DNA of 64,000 nt. Origin: Gudongella sp034006985 (GTDB lineage Bacteria > Bacillota > Clostridia > Tissierellales > Tissierellaceae). Positions 25,028 through 34,149 of the stretch are shown here, piece by piece. The stretch is from contig JAVERT010000013.1 of the NCBI GenBank assembly GCA_034006985.1, positions 5,062 through 69,061 of the forward strand. Direction: 5' to 3'. The stretch's first letter is position 1, and each line of letters starts with the position of its first letter. The notes under the pieces are model-generated. The model was not told where the DNA came from. It was given only the letters and a program-made list of their open reading frames with translations, and searched no databases. A program made the position numbers and the translations under genes.

Positions 25028-27730
25028 ATGGAATGGTATCAGAAAAATTCAAGTGAAATATTAGAAGAACTTAAGACGCATAAGGAAAAAGGATTGGCTC
25101 CTGAAGTAGCTAATCAGAGATTAGAAGAATATGGACCCAATGAACTAAAGGAAGAAGCTAAAAAAAGTTTTTTATCAAAGGTGATTGCTCAGTTTTCCGA
25201 TTTCTTAATCCTAATTCTTATAGGAGCTGCGGTTGTTTCAATATTTGTTGGTGAAACTAAAGATGCGATCGTAATAATGTCAATAGTTGTTATTAATGCA
25301 ATGCTTGGAATATATCAGGAAGGTAGGGCAGAAAAAGCTCTAGATGCACTAAAAAAGATGTCTTCTCCAACGGCAAATATAATAAGGGGTGGTAAGTCTG
25401 AAGAAATTAAAGCTTCTTTGCTAGTTCCTGGGGATATTGTCATTTTAGAAGCTGGTGATATTATTCCTGCAGATTTAAGATTAGTGGAAAGCTCTAATCT
25501 TAAAATTGAAGAAGCTTCTCTTACAGGAGAATCAGTCCCTGTTGAAAAAGAGGCTGACTTTATCTCTGAAGATGAAATTTCCTTAGGAGATAGAATAAAT
25601 ATGGCCTATATGAGTACGATAGTTACTTACGGTAGAGGTCTTGGAGTAGTAACTTCTACTGGTGGAAAAACTGAAATCGGTAAAATTGCCTCAATGATTC
25701 AAAGTATTGAGGAAGAAAGCACGCCACTTCAGAAAAAATTAAATCAACTTGGTAAAATACTTGGTATAGCGACTATTTTAATTTCAATTGCTGTTTTTGT
25801 AATAGGAATGCTCCAAGGCAGAGAAGTTTTAGAGATGTTTATGATAGCTATAAGTCTAGCAGTAGCTGCTATTCCTGAAGGTTTACCTGCTATAGTTACA
25901 ATAGTTCTTGCAATTGGTATGAATAAGATGGTTGAAAGAAATGCAATCGTTAAGAAACTACTTGCTGTTGAAACCCTAGGTTCAACCTCCGTCATATGTA
26001 CAGATAAAACTGGTACTCTCACTCAAAATGAAATGACTGTTGTAAATATTTATATAAATAACAAGGTTCTAGATGTAACTGGAAAAGGTTATACTCCTAA
26101 AGGTGAGTTTAAAATCGGCGAAGACACTATTGATAAAGACAATGTAAAAGGGCTTAATCTATTTCTTACTATGGCAGCACTAGTAAATGATGCAAAATTA
26201 GAAGAAACTGAGGGGCAATATAAGATAATAGGGGATCCAACTGAAGGTGCACTTATTACTCTCTCTGCTAAAGCAGGATTCATAACAAAAGATTTAAATA
26301 TAAAATATCCTAGAATTAAAGAAATACCATTTGATTCAGCAAGAAAAATGATGACTACTTTCCATGAAGCATCCTCCCAAGATGAAATTGTCTCTGTTAC
26401 TAAGGGTGCCCCTGATATAATAATTGAAAGATGTAACAAGATACTCTTAGAAGGAAATATCGTTGATTTTGATGAAGCATTAAAAAATAAAGTTTTAGAT
26501 CAAAACGATAAATTTTCAAAACAGGCACTTAGAGTTTTGGCCGTTTCATACAAAGAATATGATAAGGTTCCAAAAAATCCATCGCCTGAGACTAGCGAAG
26601 TTGATATGATATTCGTTGGACTTGCTGGTATGATAGACCCTCTTAGACCAGAAGCTAAGGAAGCAATAGCACTTTGTAAAAAAGCTGGGATCAATACTAT
26701 TATGATTACTGGAGACTACAAAGAAACAGCCTATGCTATAGCAAAAGACCTAGGACTTGCTTATGACGAGTCCCAAGCTATGATGGGAAATCGAATTGAT
26801 TCTATGAGTGACGAAGAGTTAAGAGAAGTCGTAAAAAATACAAAAGTATTTGCACGGGTATCTCCTGAACATAAGGTTAGAATAGTAACAGCGCTACGAG
26901 ATAACGGCGATGTCGCTGCTATGACTGGTGATGGAGTTAACGATGCTATGGCCATTAAAAAAGCTGATATAGGTATTTCAATGGGAATTACAGGAACTGA
27001 TGTAGCTAAAAATACAGCAGATATGATTCTTACAGATGATAACTTTGCTAGCATAGTAGCAGCAGTTGAAGAAGGCAGAATAATATTTAGCAATATTAAA
27101 AAATTCGTTTACTTCCTTCTTTCTTGTAATATCGGCGAGATTATACTTGTCTTTACAAGTATACTATTAAATTTACCTGTTCCATTACTACCAATTCAGT
27201 TGCTTTGGTTAAACCTTATAACAGATAGCTTTCCTGCATTAGCCCTTGGGGTTGAAAAAGGTGAACCAGATATAATGGATCATCCACCAAGAGATCCTAA
27301 AGAAGCTATTTTAGATAAAAGAATGTTACTTGGGGTGAGCTTTCAGAGTTTAGCCGTTGGTGGTGCTTCGTTAGCAGCTTATATATATGCACTTAGGCTT
27401 TATGGGACCACAAATATTACAGAGGCACGAACAATAGTATTTACAACACTTATTCTTTCTGAACTCTTTAGAGCTTATTCAAGTAGATCACAAAGATTTA
27501 CTCTAATTAAGATAGGAATATTTAGCAATAAATCGATGTTATGGGCAACAACTGGGGCATTTGTACTCCTTCTAGCGGTTATTTACATTCCATTTATGAA
27601 TGGAGTATTTTATACTTTTCCTCTAGGTTTAGTTGACTGGGAGATTATCCTTTCATTTGCATTTATTCCACTAATAGTAGGTGAACTAACAAAAGTGATC
27701 TTAGCAAAAATAGAAAAAAAAGCCCAATAG
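25028..27730 (+). CDS. cation-transporting P-type ATPase (SERCA/PacL type), Mn-riboswitch controlled
   Basis: This 900-residue P2A ATPase has the phosphorylation site in ICTDKTGTLTQNEM, the TGES actuator motif (SLTGESVPVEKE), TGDGVND and the usual ten membrane segments. Ion ligands known from the sarcoplasmic calcium pump are present: PEGLPA in M4, CNIGEI (Asn and Glu) in M5 and NLITD (Asn, Thr, Asp) in M6. Sequence alone says calcium. The Mn2+ riboswitch in front argues for Mn2+ efflux, as for other riboswitch-linked pumps of this family. The start follows AGAAGGGA. A terminator overlaps its stop codon. Confidence 0.93.
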   Translation: MEWYQKNSSEILEELKTHKEKGLAPEVANQRLEEYGPNELKEEAKKSFLSKVIAQFSDFLILILIGAAVVSIFVGETKDAIVIMSIVVINAMLGIYQEGRAEKALDALKKMSSPTANIIRGGKSEEIKASLLVPGDIVILEAGDIIPADLRLVESSNLKIEEASLTGESVPVEKEADFISEDEISLGDRINMAYMSTIVTYGRGLGVVTSTGGKTEIGKIASMIQSIEEESTPLQKKLNQLGKILGIATILISIAVFVIGMLQGREVLEMFMIAISLAVAAIPEGLPAIVTIVLAIGMNKMVERNAIVKKLLAVETLGSTSVICTDKTGTLTQNEMTVVNIYINNKVLDVTGKGYTPKGEFKIGEDTIDKDNVKGLNLFLTMAALVNDAKLEETEGQYKIIGDPTEGALITLSAKAGFITKDLNIKYPRIKEIPFDSARKMMTTFHEASSQDEIVSVTKGAPDIIIERCNKILLEGNIVDFDEALKNKVLDQNDKFSKQALRVLAVSYKEYDKVPKNPSPETSEVDMIFVGLAGMIDPLRPEAKEAIALCKKAGINTIMITGDYKETAYAIAKDLGLAYDESQAMMGNRIDSMSDEELREVVKNTKVFARVSPEHKVRIVTALRDNGDVAAMTGDGVNDAMAIKKADIGISMGITGTDVAKNTADMILTDDNFASIVAAVEEGRIIFSNIKKFVYFLLSCNIGEIILVFTSILLNLPVPLLPIQLLWLNLITDSFPALALGVEKGEPDIMDHPPRDPKEAILDKRMLLGVSFQSLAVGGASLAAYIYALRLYGTTNITEARTIVFTTLILSELFRAYSSRSQRFTLIKIGIFSNKSMLWATTGAFVLLLAVIYIPFMNGVFYTFPLGLVDWEIILSFAFIPLIVGELTKVILAKIEKKAQ

Positions 27731-27741
27731 GGCTTTTTTAT
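27714..27741 (+). terminator. terminator of the ATPase gene
   Basis: AGCCC (27721-27725) pairs with GGGCT (27730-27734), flanked by an A run and a T run that extend the stem. The stop codon is inside the loop. Confidence 0.85.
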
Positions 27742-27851
27742 TTATAGTGTTTATGATAGTTTTATAATTTTGCTATGATACAATTAGATAAAGCGAATAA
27801 AATCATGCTAAGCTTCTGAACAGTGTGATTGTTTTAAAGGAGTTGTTAACT

Positions 27852-28322
27852 ATGTCTCAAAAAACAAACGTTGCAAGATTATGCGATAATGCATCAGTAG
27901 AATATAAGTTAATTCCATACGATACTTTAGATGGAAATAATGATGGAAAATCTGTTGCAGAAAAATTAAATATTTCTGAAGATGAACTCTTCAAAACTTT
28001 AGTTACTATTGGTCTGAGTGGTGAAATATATGTATTTGTCATCCCAGTTTCTGAGGAGTTGGACTTGAAAAAGGCTTCCAAATCTATCAATGAAAAGTCC
28101 ATACAAATGTTACCGTTAAAGAAACTTTTACCTTTAACAGGCTATGTTAAAGGAGGGTGTTCCCCTTTAGGTATGAAAAAACAATATCCAACTGTCTTCG
28201 ATGAAACTATTGTATTACTGGATAAAATAACCTTTAATGCAGGAAAAATTGGCCTTCAACTACAGTTGTCTGTAGATGACCTATCCAAACTTATAAATTA
28301 CAAAATTGCTGAGTTATCATAA
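27852..28322 (+). CDS. ybaK: YbaK/EbsC-type Cys-tRNA(Pro) deacylase
   Basis: The start is the ATG at 27852, nine bases after AAAGGAG, giving 156 residues. It begins KTNVARLCDNASVEYKLIPYD, and the YbaK signature VKGGCSPLGMKKQYPTVFDETI is clear. Such proteins hydrolyse Cys-tRNA(Pro) made in error by prolyl-tRNA synthetase. It stands alone, with the ATPase terminator behind it and the second copy of the structured terminator element after it. Confidence 0.88.
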   Translation: MSQKTNVARLCDNASVEYKLIPYDTLDGNNDGKSVAEKLNISEDELFKTLVTIGLSGEIYVFVIPVSEELDLKKASKSINEKSIQMLPLKKLLPLTGYVKGGCSPLGMKKQYPTVFDETIVLLDKITFNAGKIGLQLQLSVDDLSKLINYKIAELS

Positions 28323-28417
28323 TTTTAACCTACTTTCCAACTACAATTAAAACTTAAAGTAATATTGCACTTATAGCTTTTAAAATAAGAGAACTATCTA
28401 AGAAGTTGAAAATAAGA

Positions 28418-28464
28418 AATGCCTCTAAATTAGTATCTTTCACTCTAACTTAAAGGCATTTCCT
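28418..28464. terminator. bidirectional terminator candidate; copy 2 of the dispersed structured element
   Basis: AAATGCC (28418-28424) pairs with GGCATTT (28455-28461), with inner arms around TTAG/CTAA. It lies between the converging ybaK and pucG genes, 32 bases after the pucG stop. The sequence closely matches 3644-3690. Confidence 0.65.
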
Positions 28465-28492
28465 AAAAAAATATTTTCACTAAAGCTTTAAT

Positions 28493-29701
28493 TTAATTTT
28501 CATATATATCAAGCGCTGCTCCTAATGCCTCTCCTTTAGTAACTTTTGCACCTTTTCTTATAAGCATTGTTTCAAGCGCTGATAATACGCGAAGCACATT
28601 CTCTTTTCTGCAGCTATATCCCATGGAACCTATTCTCCAGATTTTACCTGTTAGTGGGCCAAATGCTGCTGCAATTTCTACTCCAAAGTGTTTTATCATA
28701 TCTAATCTTATTTCGGATTCTACAACCCCTTCTGGTACTTCTACACATGTAACTGTTGGTACCTTATCCTCTGGCTTTGCAAACAATTTAAGTCCCATTG
28801 CTTCGAGTCCTACTGTAAGTGCTTTCTCATGCAATTTATGTCTTTCAATTCTGGCTTCAAGGCCTTCTTCTTTTATAATCCTTAGTCCTTCTCTAATTGC
28901 ATATAGCATAGAAGTTGCTTCTGTGTGATGATTTAATCTCTTTGGAGACCAATATTCTTGAATTTGGCTTAAATCAAGATAGTTTGTAGAAATCATTCTA
29001 TCATTAAACGCATTTACATCAAGACCTTGTTCTACTTTTCTTCTTTCCGCTAATATCTTTTCTACTCTTTTATTATAGGTAAGCGGAGCCATTCCAGTAG
29101 GGACTGATAAACATTTTTGTGTTCCTGAAATAACTGCATCAATTTTCCATTCATCTGTTTTAAACTCTGTTCCTGTAAGTGTTGCAACTGCATCAACTAC
29201 TAATAGTATATCTTTTTCTCTACAATAATGGCCAAGTTCTTTAAGCGGTTGCATTCTTCCTGTAGATGTTTCTCCATGAACAATAGCAACAACCTTTGGA
29301 TTAAACTCATCTATTTCCTTTTTTAGCTGTTCAAATGTATAAGTAGTTCCCCATTCGATTTCTGTAGTGTGTACATCTCCTTTAGCTCTTTTTGCAATTT
29401 CAGATAAAAGATGTCCAAATCTACCGAATATAGGTACGTATACTTTGTCTCCTGGCTCAATTATTCCTGATAAAACTGCTTCAATACCTGCTCTAGCTGT
29501 CCCATCCACTACAAAAGTTTGCTCATTTTCTGTTTGAAATGCATATCTTAATAAGTCTTGAACTTCATCCATAATGTGAAGGAATTCTGGGTCATATTGT
29601 CCTAATATAGGTGAGCTCATAGCCCTTAAAACCCTTGGTTCAGCCTCTACAGGTCCTGGTGTCATTATCGTCCTTTGAGATACTACTAATTCTTTATACA
29701 T
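28493..29701 (-). CDS. pucG: (S)-ureidoglycine-glyoxylate aminotransferase (PucG type)
   Basis: This 402-residue class V aminotransferase has MTPGPVEAEPRVLRAMSSPILGQYDPEF, VDGTARAGIEAVL, VVDAVATLTG and the PLP lysine in ISGTQKCLSVPTGMAPL, matching alanine-glyoxylate aminotransferases. In B. subtilis PucG moves the amino group of ureidoglycine to glyoxylate, giving oxalurate and glycine. The surrounding allantoin genes make that role more likely than alanine-glyoxylate transamination. A permease terminator upstream and an operator-like region (29754-29831) suggest its own promoter. Confidence 0.88.
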   Translation of the reverse strand: MYKELVVSQRTIMTPGPVEAEPRVLRAMSSPILGQYDPEFLHIMDEVQDLLRYAFQTENEQTFVVDGTARAGIEAVLSGIIEPGDKVYVPIFGRFGHLLSEIAKRAKGDVHTTEIEWGTTYTFEQLKKEIDEFNPKVVAIVHGETSTGRMQPLKELGHYCREKDILLVVDAVATLTGTEFKTDEWKIDAVISGTQKCLSVPTGMAPLTYNKRVEKILAERRKVEQGLDVNAFNDRMISTNYLDLSQIQEYWSPKRLNHHTEATSMLYAIREGLRIIKEEGLEARIERHKLHEKALTVGLEAMGLKLFAKPEDKVPTVTCVEVPEGVVESEIRLDMIKHFGVEIAAAFGPLTGKIWRIGSMGYSCRKENVLRVLSALETMLIRKGAKVTKGEALGAALDIYEN

Positions 29702-29753
29702 AAAATTACCTCCTTATAAAAATTCCGAATTATTAACTTCTTATTTACTATTG

Positions 29754-29831
29754 TAAACTATGGTTTACTATAGTTAAATATTAGTAGTTGATAAATCAAG
29801 TTCCCTCCATATATCAACTATGGATAACTAT
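29754..29831. promoter_or_regulatory. pair of 18-bp operator-like repeats before pucG
   Basis: TAAACTATGGTTTACTAT (29754-29771) and TCAACTATGGATAACTAT (29814-29831) share 14 of 18 bases and start exactly 60 bases apart. The first also contains a GTAAAC-TATG-GTTTAC palindrome (29753-29768). They lie upstream of the pucG start on the minus strand and look like sites for a dimeric regulator. Confidence 0.5.
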
Positions 29832-29846
29832 CAAATTTACAAAGGG

Positions 29847-29881
29847 AAACCCACCCTTATAATGCTAATAAGGATGGGTTT
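29847..29881 (-). terminator. terminator of the permease gene
   Basis: AAACCCA-CCTTAT (29847-29860) pairs with ATAAGG-TGGGTTT (29868-29881) with one mismatch. It follows the permease stop on the minus strand and has only a short T tract. Confidence 0.65.
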
Positions 29882-29901
29882 ATGATAATTTGCTTATTTA
29901 T

Positions 29902-31269
29902 CTAAGCCTCAAATATTGTGCCTTTTCTAAATGCTTGCGCTTTTTTCCAATTTTTCATTAAGAAGTAATAAGTCAGACCTGTTGGTATTAAACTCACATA
30001 CCATGAAATTGTTACAAATAATAGAGAAATAGCTGATCCAATTGCAATTGCAGCTACCCCTGCCCAGTTAACTCCTTTAAATGGACCATCTATATCGTAA
30101 AAATCATTAAGTTCTAGTTTTTTCTTTCTTAAGAAGAAATAATCTACAACAAGAACTGCAAATATAGGTCCTAAAAATGCTGAGTATGTTTGAACAAAAA
30201 GTGATAGACCAGCTGCTGATTCTTCCCTTACTAATAACCAAGGGAATGATAAAATGGATAAAACTCCAACTAAAATAGTAGATTTTTTATATGAAATCTT
30301 AAATGTATTCATTAATACATATACCGGTGGGACGATATTATTAAGAACATTTGTGGTAACTTGTGCAAAAGCTACGAATACTAAAGTCATTATAGTTAAA
30401 AATTGATTGTCTATTGCTGTTGAAAAAACTACAACAGGATCATTGTTTCCAGTTGCGCCTGATACCATTAGACCTATAAGACCCATAAATATTGTCGCTG
30501 GTAAAATTGATAATACATATATAGCTCCTGTTGTCACAGATCTTGTTTCTTTTCTTAATTCTCTTGAATAATCAGACCCATTTAATATCATCGTTGCATA
30601 AATGCCGAGGAATGCTGTAGTCCCCCCCCAGAAAGGAAGTCCCCATGTACCCTCTATACTAGTTATAGTAGCTGCTACTTCTACTCCATATTTTGTATAA
30701 ACTGTGTAGAACATATATGCTAATGTTGCCAATATAAAAACTGCTGCTATATTTTCAAGCCATTTAATACCATGAAAACCATTTATAGCAAGTATTACTT
30801 GAAGTGCTGTAAATAATACAAACATTACTGGTAAATTATCAAAACCTATTAGTGTCTTTAATGTAATATTAAGTGCTCCTGCTCCTATCCAGCTTTGAAA
30901 TCCGAACCAGACTATCGCCGGAATTCCTCTTAAAAATCCAGGTATTTTTACACCTGCAAAACCAAAAGAACTCCTAGCTTGAACTGTAAATGGTATTCCA
31001 TACTTATGTCCAGCTGCTCCTGACAAAACCAAGGCTATACCTATTACTGTACATCCTATAGCCATAGCAACGATTGCTTGTGTAAGGTTCAATACTCCAA
31101 TTAAACTTGCTCCCATTGAGAATGTTCCAATTGAAACACATCCTCCTAAAAACGCTGCAAAATATGATAAATTCCCCATTATTCTCTTTTTTGTAGGCAA
31201 TAACTCAGGCTTTGTATCATGAATATGCTTGTCATCTAGTTTACCAATTTCTAACTCCATTGTCGTCAT
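29902..31269 (-). CDS. NCS1-family permease, probable allantoin transporter
   Basis: The 455-residue protein has about twelve membrane segments and the pattern of nucleobase:cation symporter-1 proteins, for example YGIPFTVQARSSFGFAGVKIPGFLRGIPAIVWFGFQSWIGAGALN near helices 2-3. NCS1 proteins import purines, pyrimidines, allantoin or hydantoins. It lies 16 bases downstream of the allantoinase gene, so allantoin is the likely substrate (PucI-like). Cytosine or uracil transport cannot be excluded from sequence. Confidence 0.85.
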   Translation of the reverse strand: MTTMELEIGKLDDKHIHDTKPELLPTKKRIMGNLSYFAAFLGGCVSIGTFSMGASLIGVLNLTQAIVAMAIGCTVIGIALVLSGAAGHKYGIPFTVQARSSFGFAGVKIPGFLRGIPAIVWFGFQSWIGAGALNITLKTLIGFDNLPVMFVLFTALQVILAINGFHGIKWLENIAAVFILATLAYMFYTVYTKYGVEVAATITSIEGTWGLPFWGGTTAFLGIYATMILNGSDYSRELRKETRSVTTGAIYVLSILPATIFMGLIGLMVSGATGNNDPVVVFSTAIDNQFLTIMTLVFVAFAQVTTNVLNNIVPPVYVLMNTFKISYKKSTILVGVLSILSFPWLLVREESAAGLSLFVQTYSAFLGPIFAVLVVDYFFLRKKKLELNDFYDIDGPFKGVNWAGVAAIAIGSAISLLFVTISWYVSLIPTGLTYYFLMKNWKKAQAFRKGTIFEA

Positions 31270-31285
31270 TTGTTAAACCCCCTTT

Positions 31286-32641
31286 TTAGTATTTACTTAC
31301 AAACTCTCCGAAACCTTTTGCTCCAACTACTTCTCCAGCTTCAGCTACTACCTCTCCCCTTAAAATAGTACAAACAGGAAGTCCTTTACCTTTAAGTCCA
31401 ACAAAACCTGATATTTGGTTCACATATTTTAGAGATTCTGGAGTAATCTCCCAATCCATTTCTGGATCTAGTATAACTAAATCTGCATCAAATCCTAACT
31501 CAATAGCACCTTTTCTTCCATATAACCCAAATGCCTTTGCAGGCCCTTCGCTAAGACTCTTTGCAACTAGTGTAGGCTTATATCCTCGTTTTTCTACTCC
31601 CTCACTATATACAACTTGCATTATATTTTGAATTCCACTCATTCCACCCCAAGCTCCAAATACTCCATGTGCCTTTTCATCTTTTTCTTCTAAAGAACAA
31701 GGTGAGTGATCAGAGCTTACAGAATCTAGTGTTCCATCTTCAACATATTTCCACATTTCTTCAACTGCTTCTGCTTCTCTTAAAGGTGGTGCACATTTAA
31801 ATAAACTTCCATTATTAACTACATCTTCTCTATTAAAGGTTAGATAATGACTACATGTTTCTGAAGTAATATCTAATCCTTCAAGTTTTGCTTTTTTGAT
31901 TTCTTCTGCAACCATAGGATGACTTACATGACAAATATGTACTTTTGCATCTATCTCTCTTGCAAGATCTATAATATTTTTTGTAGCCATTAGTTCTGCT
32001 ATTAAAGGTCTCGAATTAAGAAAATCATTCCAATTAGGATTAGCTTTCTCTTGGGCCCTTTTTTCTTCCCATTTAATTATTGAATAATCTTCACAATGGA
32101 ATCCCGCTCTTGCACCAAATTTTTTTAATATCTCTAAAGCTTCTCTAGCTTGTCCCATTGTCAATGAAACATAATCAGGTGATACTGGACCTATAAATGA
32201 CTTAAAAGCAATGCAACCTTTTTTATCCAATTCTGATAAAGAATCCATATTATAATCTACTAGCCCACCCCAAAAACAATAATCTACGTATGCATTTGGG
32301 GATACTATTTTAATTTTTTCATCAAATATTTTACCATCAGTTAGTGCTGGTTCATTTTGTAATGGCATATCTATTATTGTTGTAATACCGCCTACAGCAG
32401 CTGCTGCTGTTCCATGCTCATAATCTTCTCTCCAATTGTATCCAGGATCATTTAGATGTGCATGTGTATCAATTGCACCTGGAAAAACAAATTTTCCATT
32501 CGCATCGACAATCTTATAAGCATCTAGACATTCATTAGTTGCAACTATAGCTGCAATCTTTCCATGTTTAATACAAATATCCCCCTCATAAACTCTTTCA
32601 GAATTGACTATCTTTCCATTTTTTACAATTAAATCAAACAT
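31286..32641 (-). CDS. allB: allantoinase
   Basis: I use the ATG at 32641, seven bases after GAGG (451 residues); the GTG at 32653 adds four residues without a good site. It is a cyclic amidohydrolase with the metal ligands visible: DTHAHLNDPG, the carboxylated lysine in AFKSFIGP, HCEDYS, HICHVSHP and SSDHSPC. Allantoinase opens the hydantoin ring of allantoin to allantoate. The GxWGGMSGIQNIM-like stretch and the neighbours AllC, AllE and PucG support allantoinase over dihydropyrimidinase or hydantoinase. It forms an operon with the permease. Confidence 0.9.
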   Translation of the reverse strand: MFDLIVKNGKIVNSERVYEGDICIKHGKIAAIVATNECLDAYKIVDANGKFVFPGAIDTHAHLNDPGYNWREDYEHGTAAAAVGGITTIIDMPLQNEPALTDGKIFDEKIKIVSPNAYVDYCFWGGLVDYNMDSLSELDKKGCIAFKSFIGPVSPDYVSLTMGQAREALEILKKFGARAGFHCEDYSIIKWEEKRAQEKANPNWNDFLNSRPLIAELMATKNIIDLAREIDAKVHICHVSHPMVAEEIKKAKLEGLDITSETCSHYLTFNREDVVNNGSLFKCAPPLREAEAVEEMWKYVEDGTLDSVSSDHSPCSLEEKDEKAHGVFGAWGGMSGIQNIMQVVYSEGVEKRGYKPTLVAKSLSEGPAKAFGLYGRKGAIELGFDADLVILDPEMDWEITPESLKYVNQISGFVGLKGKGLPVCTILRGEVVAEAGEVVGAKGFGEFVSKY

Positions 32642-32701
32642 TCGCACCCTCACTTTCTATATTTATGAATTGATGCTTCCTCTCTTTGAAAATGAATTGA
32701 A

Positions 32702-32716
32702 AGAAATCGTTTTCAA
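32702..32716 (-). promoter_or_regulatory. cre-like site upstream of allB
   Basis: On the minus strand TTGAAAACGATTTCT fits the catabolite-responsive-element consensus WTGNAANCGNWNNCW at every position. It lies about 60 bases ahead of the allantoinase start, where CcpA could repress. Confidence 0.5.
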
Positions 32717-32842
32717 GAACATCGTTAGAAGTCTAACAATCTTATTATTATTATACATTTTCTATCGTATTTATTGTTATCTATACTGGATAAGCTTTTT
32801 ACACTTGTTTTATCTAAGTTTTGTAGTGTACTTCATTAAAAT

Positions 32843-34069
32843 CTAATATGCCAATGTATATAGTATTTCTATTAGTGCCTTTACTCCCTCTAACAACTCT
32901 TCTGGTTTCGTATATTCTTGGGGATTATGGCTTATTCCATTTTTACTTGGAACAAATATTAGACCTGTTGGAAATTTACTAGCCATCATCTGAGAATCGT
33001 GACCTGCTCCACTATGCATCATTTTAAAGTCTATGTTTTTTTCTGTGCATTTATTTTTGATAATTTCTACAAGAACTTTATCCATAGGAACGGGCTCTCC
33101 ATCCATATATTTTTCAATATTAATATTTATTTTCATTTTAGCCGCTATTAGTTTAATAGCTTCCATAGTCTCTTCTATATAATTGCTCATAATCTTTGCA
33201 TCAGTATGCCTTATGTCCATGGTAAAAATAGTTCTTCCTGGCACTACGTTTGACGTATTTGGATTAACATCTAGTTTTCCTACCGTCGCTACTAATGGAT
33301 CTCCGTATTCAATAGCTCTATCCATTATTTCAGATATCATTTTTGAAGCCGCGTGTAGACTATCTCTTCTATAGTTCATTGGTGTTGTTCCTGCATGATT
33401 TGCCTCTCCACACAGCGAAATTGTAAATCTTTGTTGCCCTACAATATGTTCTACTATACCTATGGCTTTTTTTTCAATTTCTAATACTCCACCTTGTTCT
33501 ACATGTAATTCTATGAAAGCTTCAATATCTTTTCTATCTGGCTTTGTTTTTAATCCAAATCCAGCCTTCTTCATAGCATCTAAAAAAAGAATGCCTTCTT
33601 CATCTATTAAATCATCAACATCCGATTCTTCAACTCTACTAACTATATTTTTAGAGCCCCAAAAAGTAAATGGAAATCTACTTCCTTCTTCTTCTGCCAT
33701 TGATACGACTTCTAAATTTTTCTTAGGTTTTCCAAATTTCTTTTGTAAATACTCTATGGCTACTAGCCCCGCGATTATTCCATATTGTCCATCGAGTTTT
33801 CCACCAGATACCACTGTGTCTACATGCGAACCCGTTAGTATAGTCTTATTTGTATTATCTCCTGTAAATCTACCATACAGATTTCCGACTTCGTCATAAT
33901 ATGGATCAAGTCCACTCTCTTTGAATTTATGTTCCAACCAATTTTGAGCAGCTATCCAATTATCATCAAATAAAAGGCGAGTAACGCCATTGTATTCTGA
34001 ACCACCAAATCTAGACAGTTCATCGATTAGTTTTGTAATATCCTTTATATCTAGATCTTCTATTCCCAT
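32843..34069 (-). CDS. allC: allantoate amidohydrolase
   Basis: The 408-residue M20-family amidase has the metal-binding motifs GSHVDTVVSGGKLDGQYG, MAEEEGSRFPFTFWGSKNI, ELHVEQGGVLE and SGAGHDSQMMA. This is the pattern of allantoate amidohydrolases and N-carbamoyl-amino-acid hydrolases. In the allantoin context it should convert allantoate to ureidoglycine, CO2 and ammonia. The start follows GGAGAG. A 201-base gap downstream holds the allB promoter region, so allC is probably a separate transcript. Confidence 0.9.
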   Translation of the reverse strand: MGIEDLDIKDITKLIDELSRFGGSEYNGVTRLLFDDNWIAAQNWLEHKFKESGLDPYYDEVGNLYGRFTGDNTNKTILTGSHVDTVVSGGKLDGQYGIIAGLVAIEYLQKKFGKPKKNLEVVSMAEEEGSRFPFTFWGSKNIVSRVEESDVDDLIDEEGILFLDAMKKAGFGLKTKPDRKDIEAFIELHVEQGGVLEIEKKAIGIVEHIVGQQRFTISLCGEANHAGTTPMNYRRDSLHAASKMISEIMDRAIEYGDPLVATVGKLDVNPNTSNVVPGRTIFTMDIRHTDAKIMSNYIEETMEAIKLIAAKMKININIEKYMDGEPVPMDKVLVEIIKNKCTEKNIDFKMMHSGAGHDSQMMASKFPTGLIFVPSKNGISHNPQEYTKPEELLEGVKALIEILYTLAY

Positions 34070-34087
34070 AAAATCACTCTCCTCTTA

Positions 34088-34115
34088 TTCTAATAACTAT
34101 TTTCTAATAACTATT
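34088..34115 (-). repeat. tandem 14-bp repeat in the allC promoter region
   Basis: TTCTAATAACTATT occurs twice back to back (34088-34101 and 34102-34115), 18 bases ahead of the allC start. It may be a pair of regulator sites or simple slippage. Confidence 0.6.
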
Positions 34116-34149
34116 GATCTTTGTTATTGTTTGATAATTAAATCTATCT

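Noticed and set aside
32604..32846. 80-residue plus-strand open frame before allB
   Set aside because: It overlaps the allB start and its promoter region and reads as a low-complexity Leu/Tyr/Phe run from AT-rich DNA.
33462..33899. 145-residue plus-strand open frame opposite allC
   Set aside because: Shadow of the M20 amidase gene; Ser/Pro-rich composition typical of antisense frames here.
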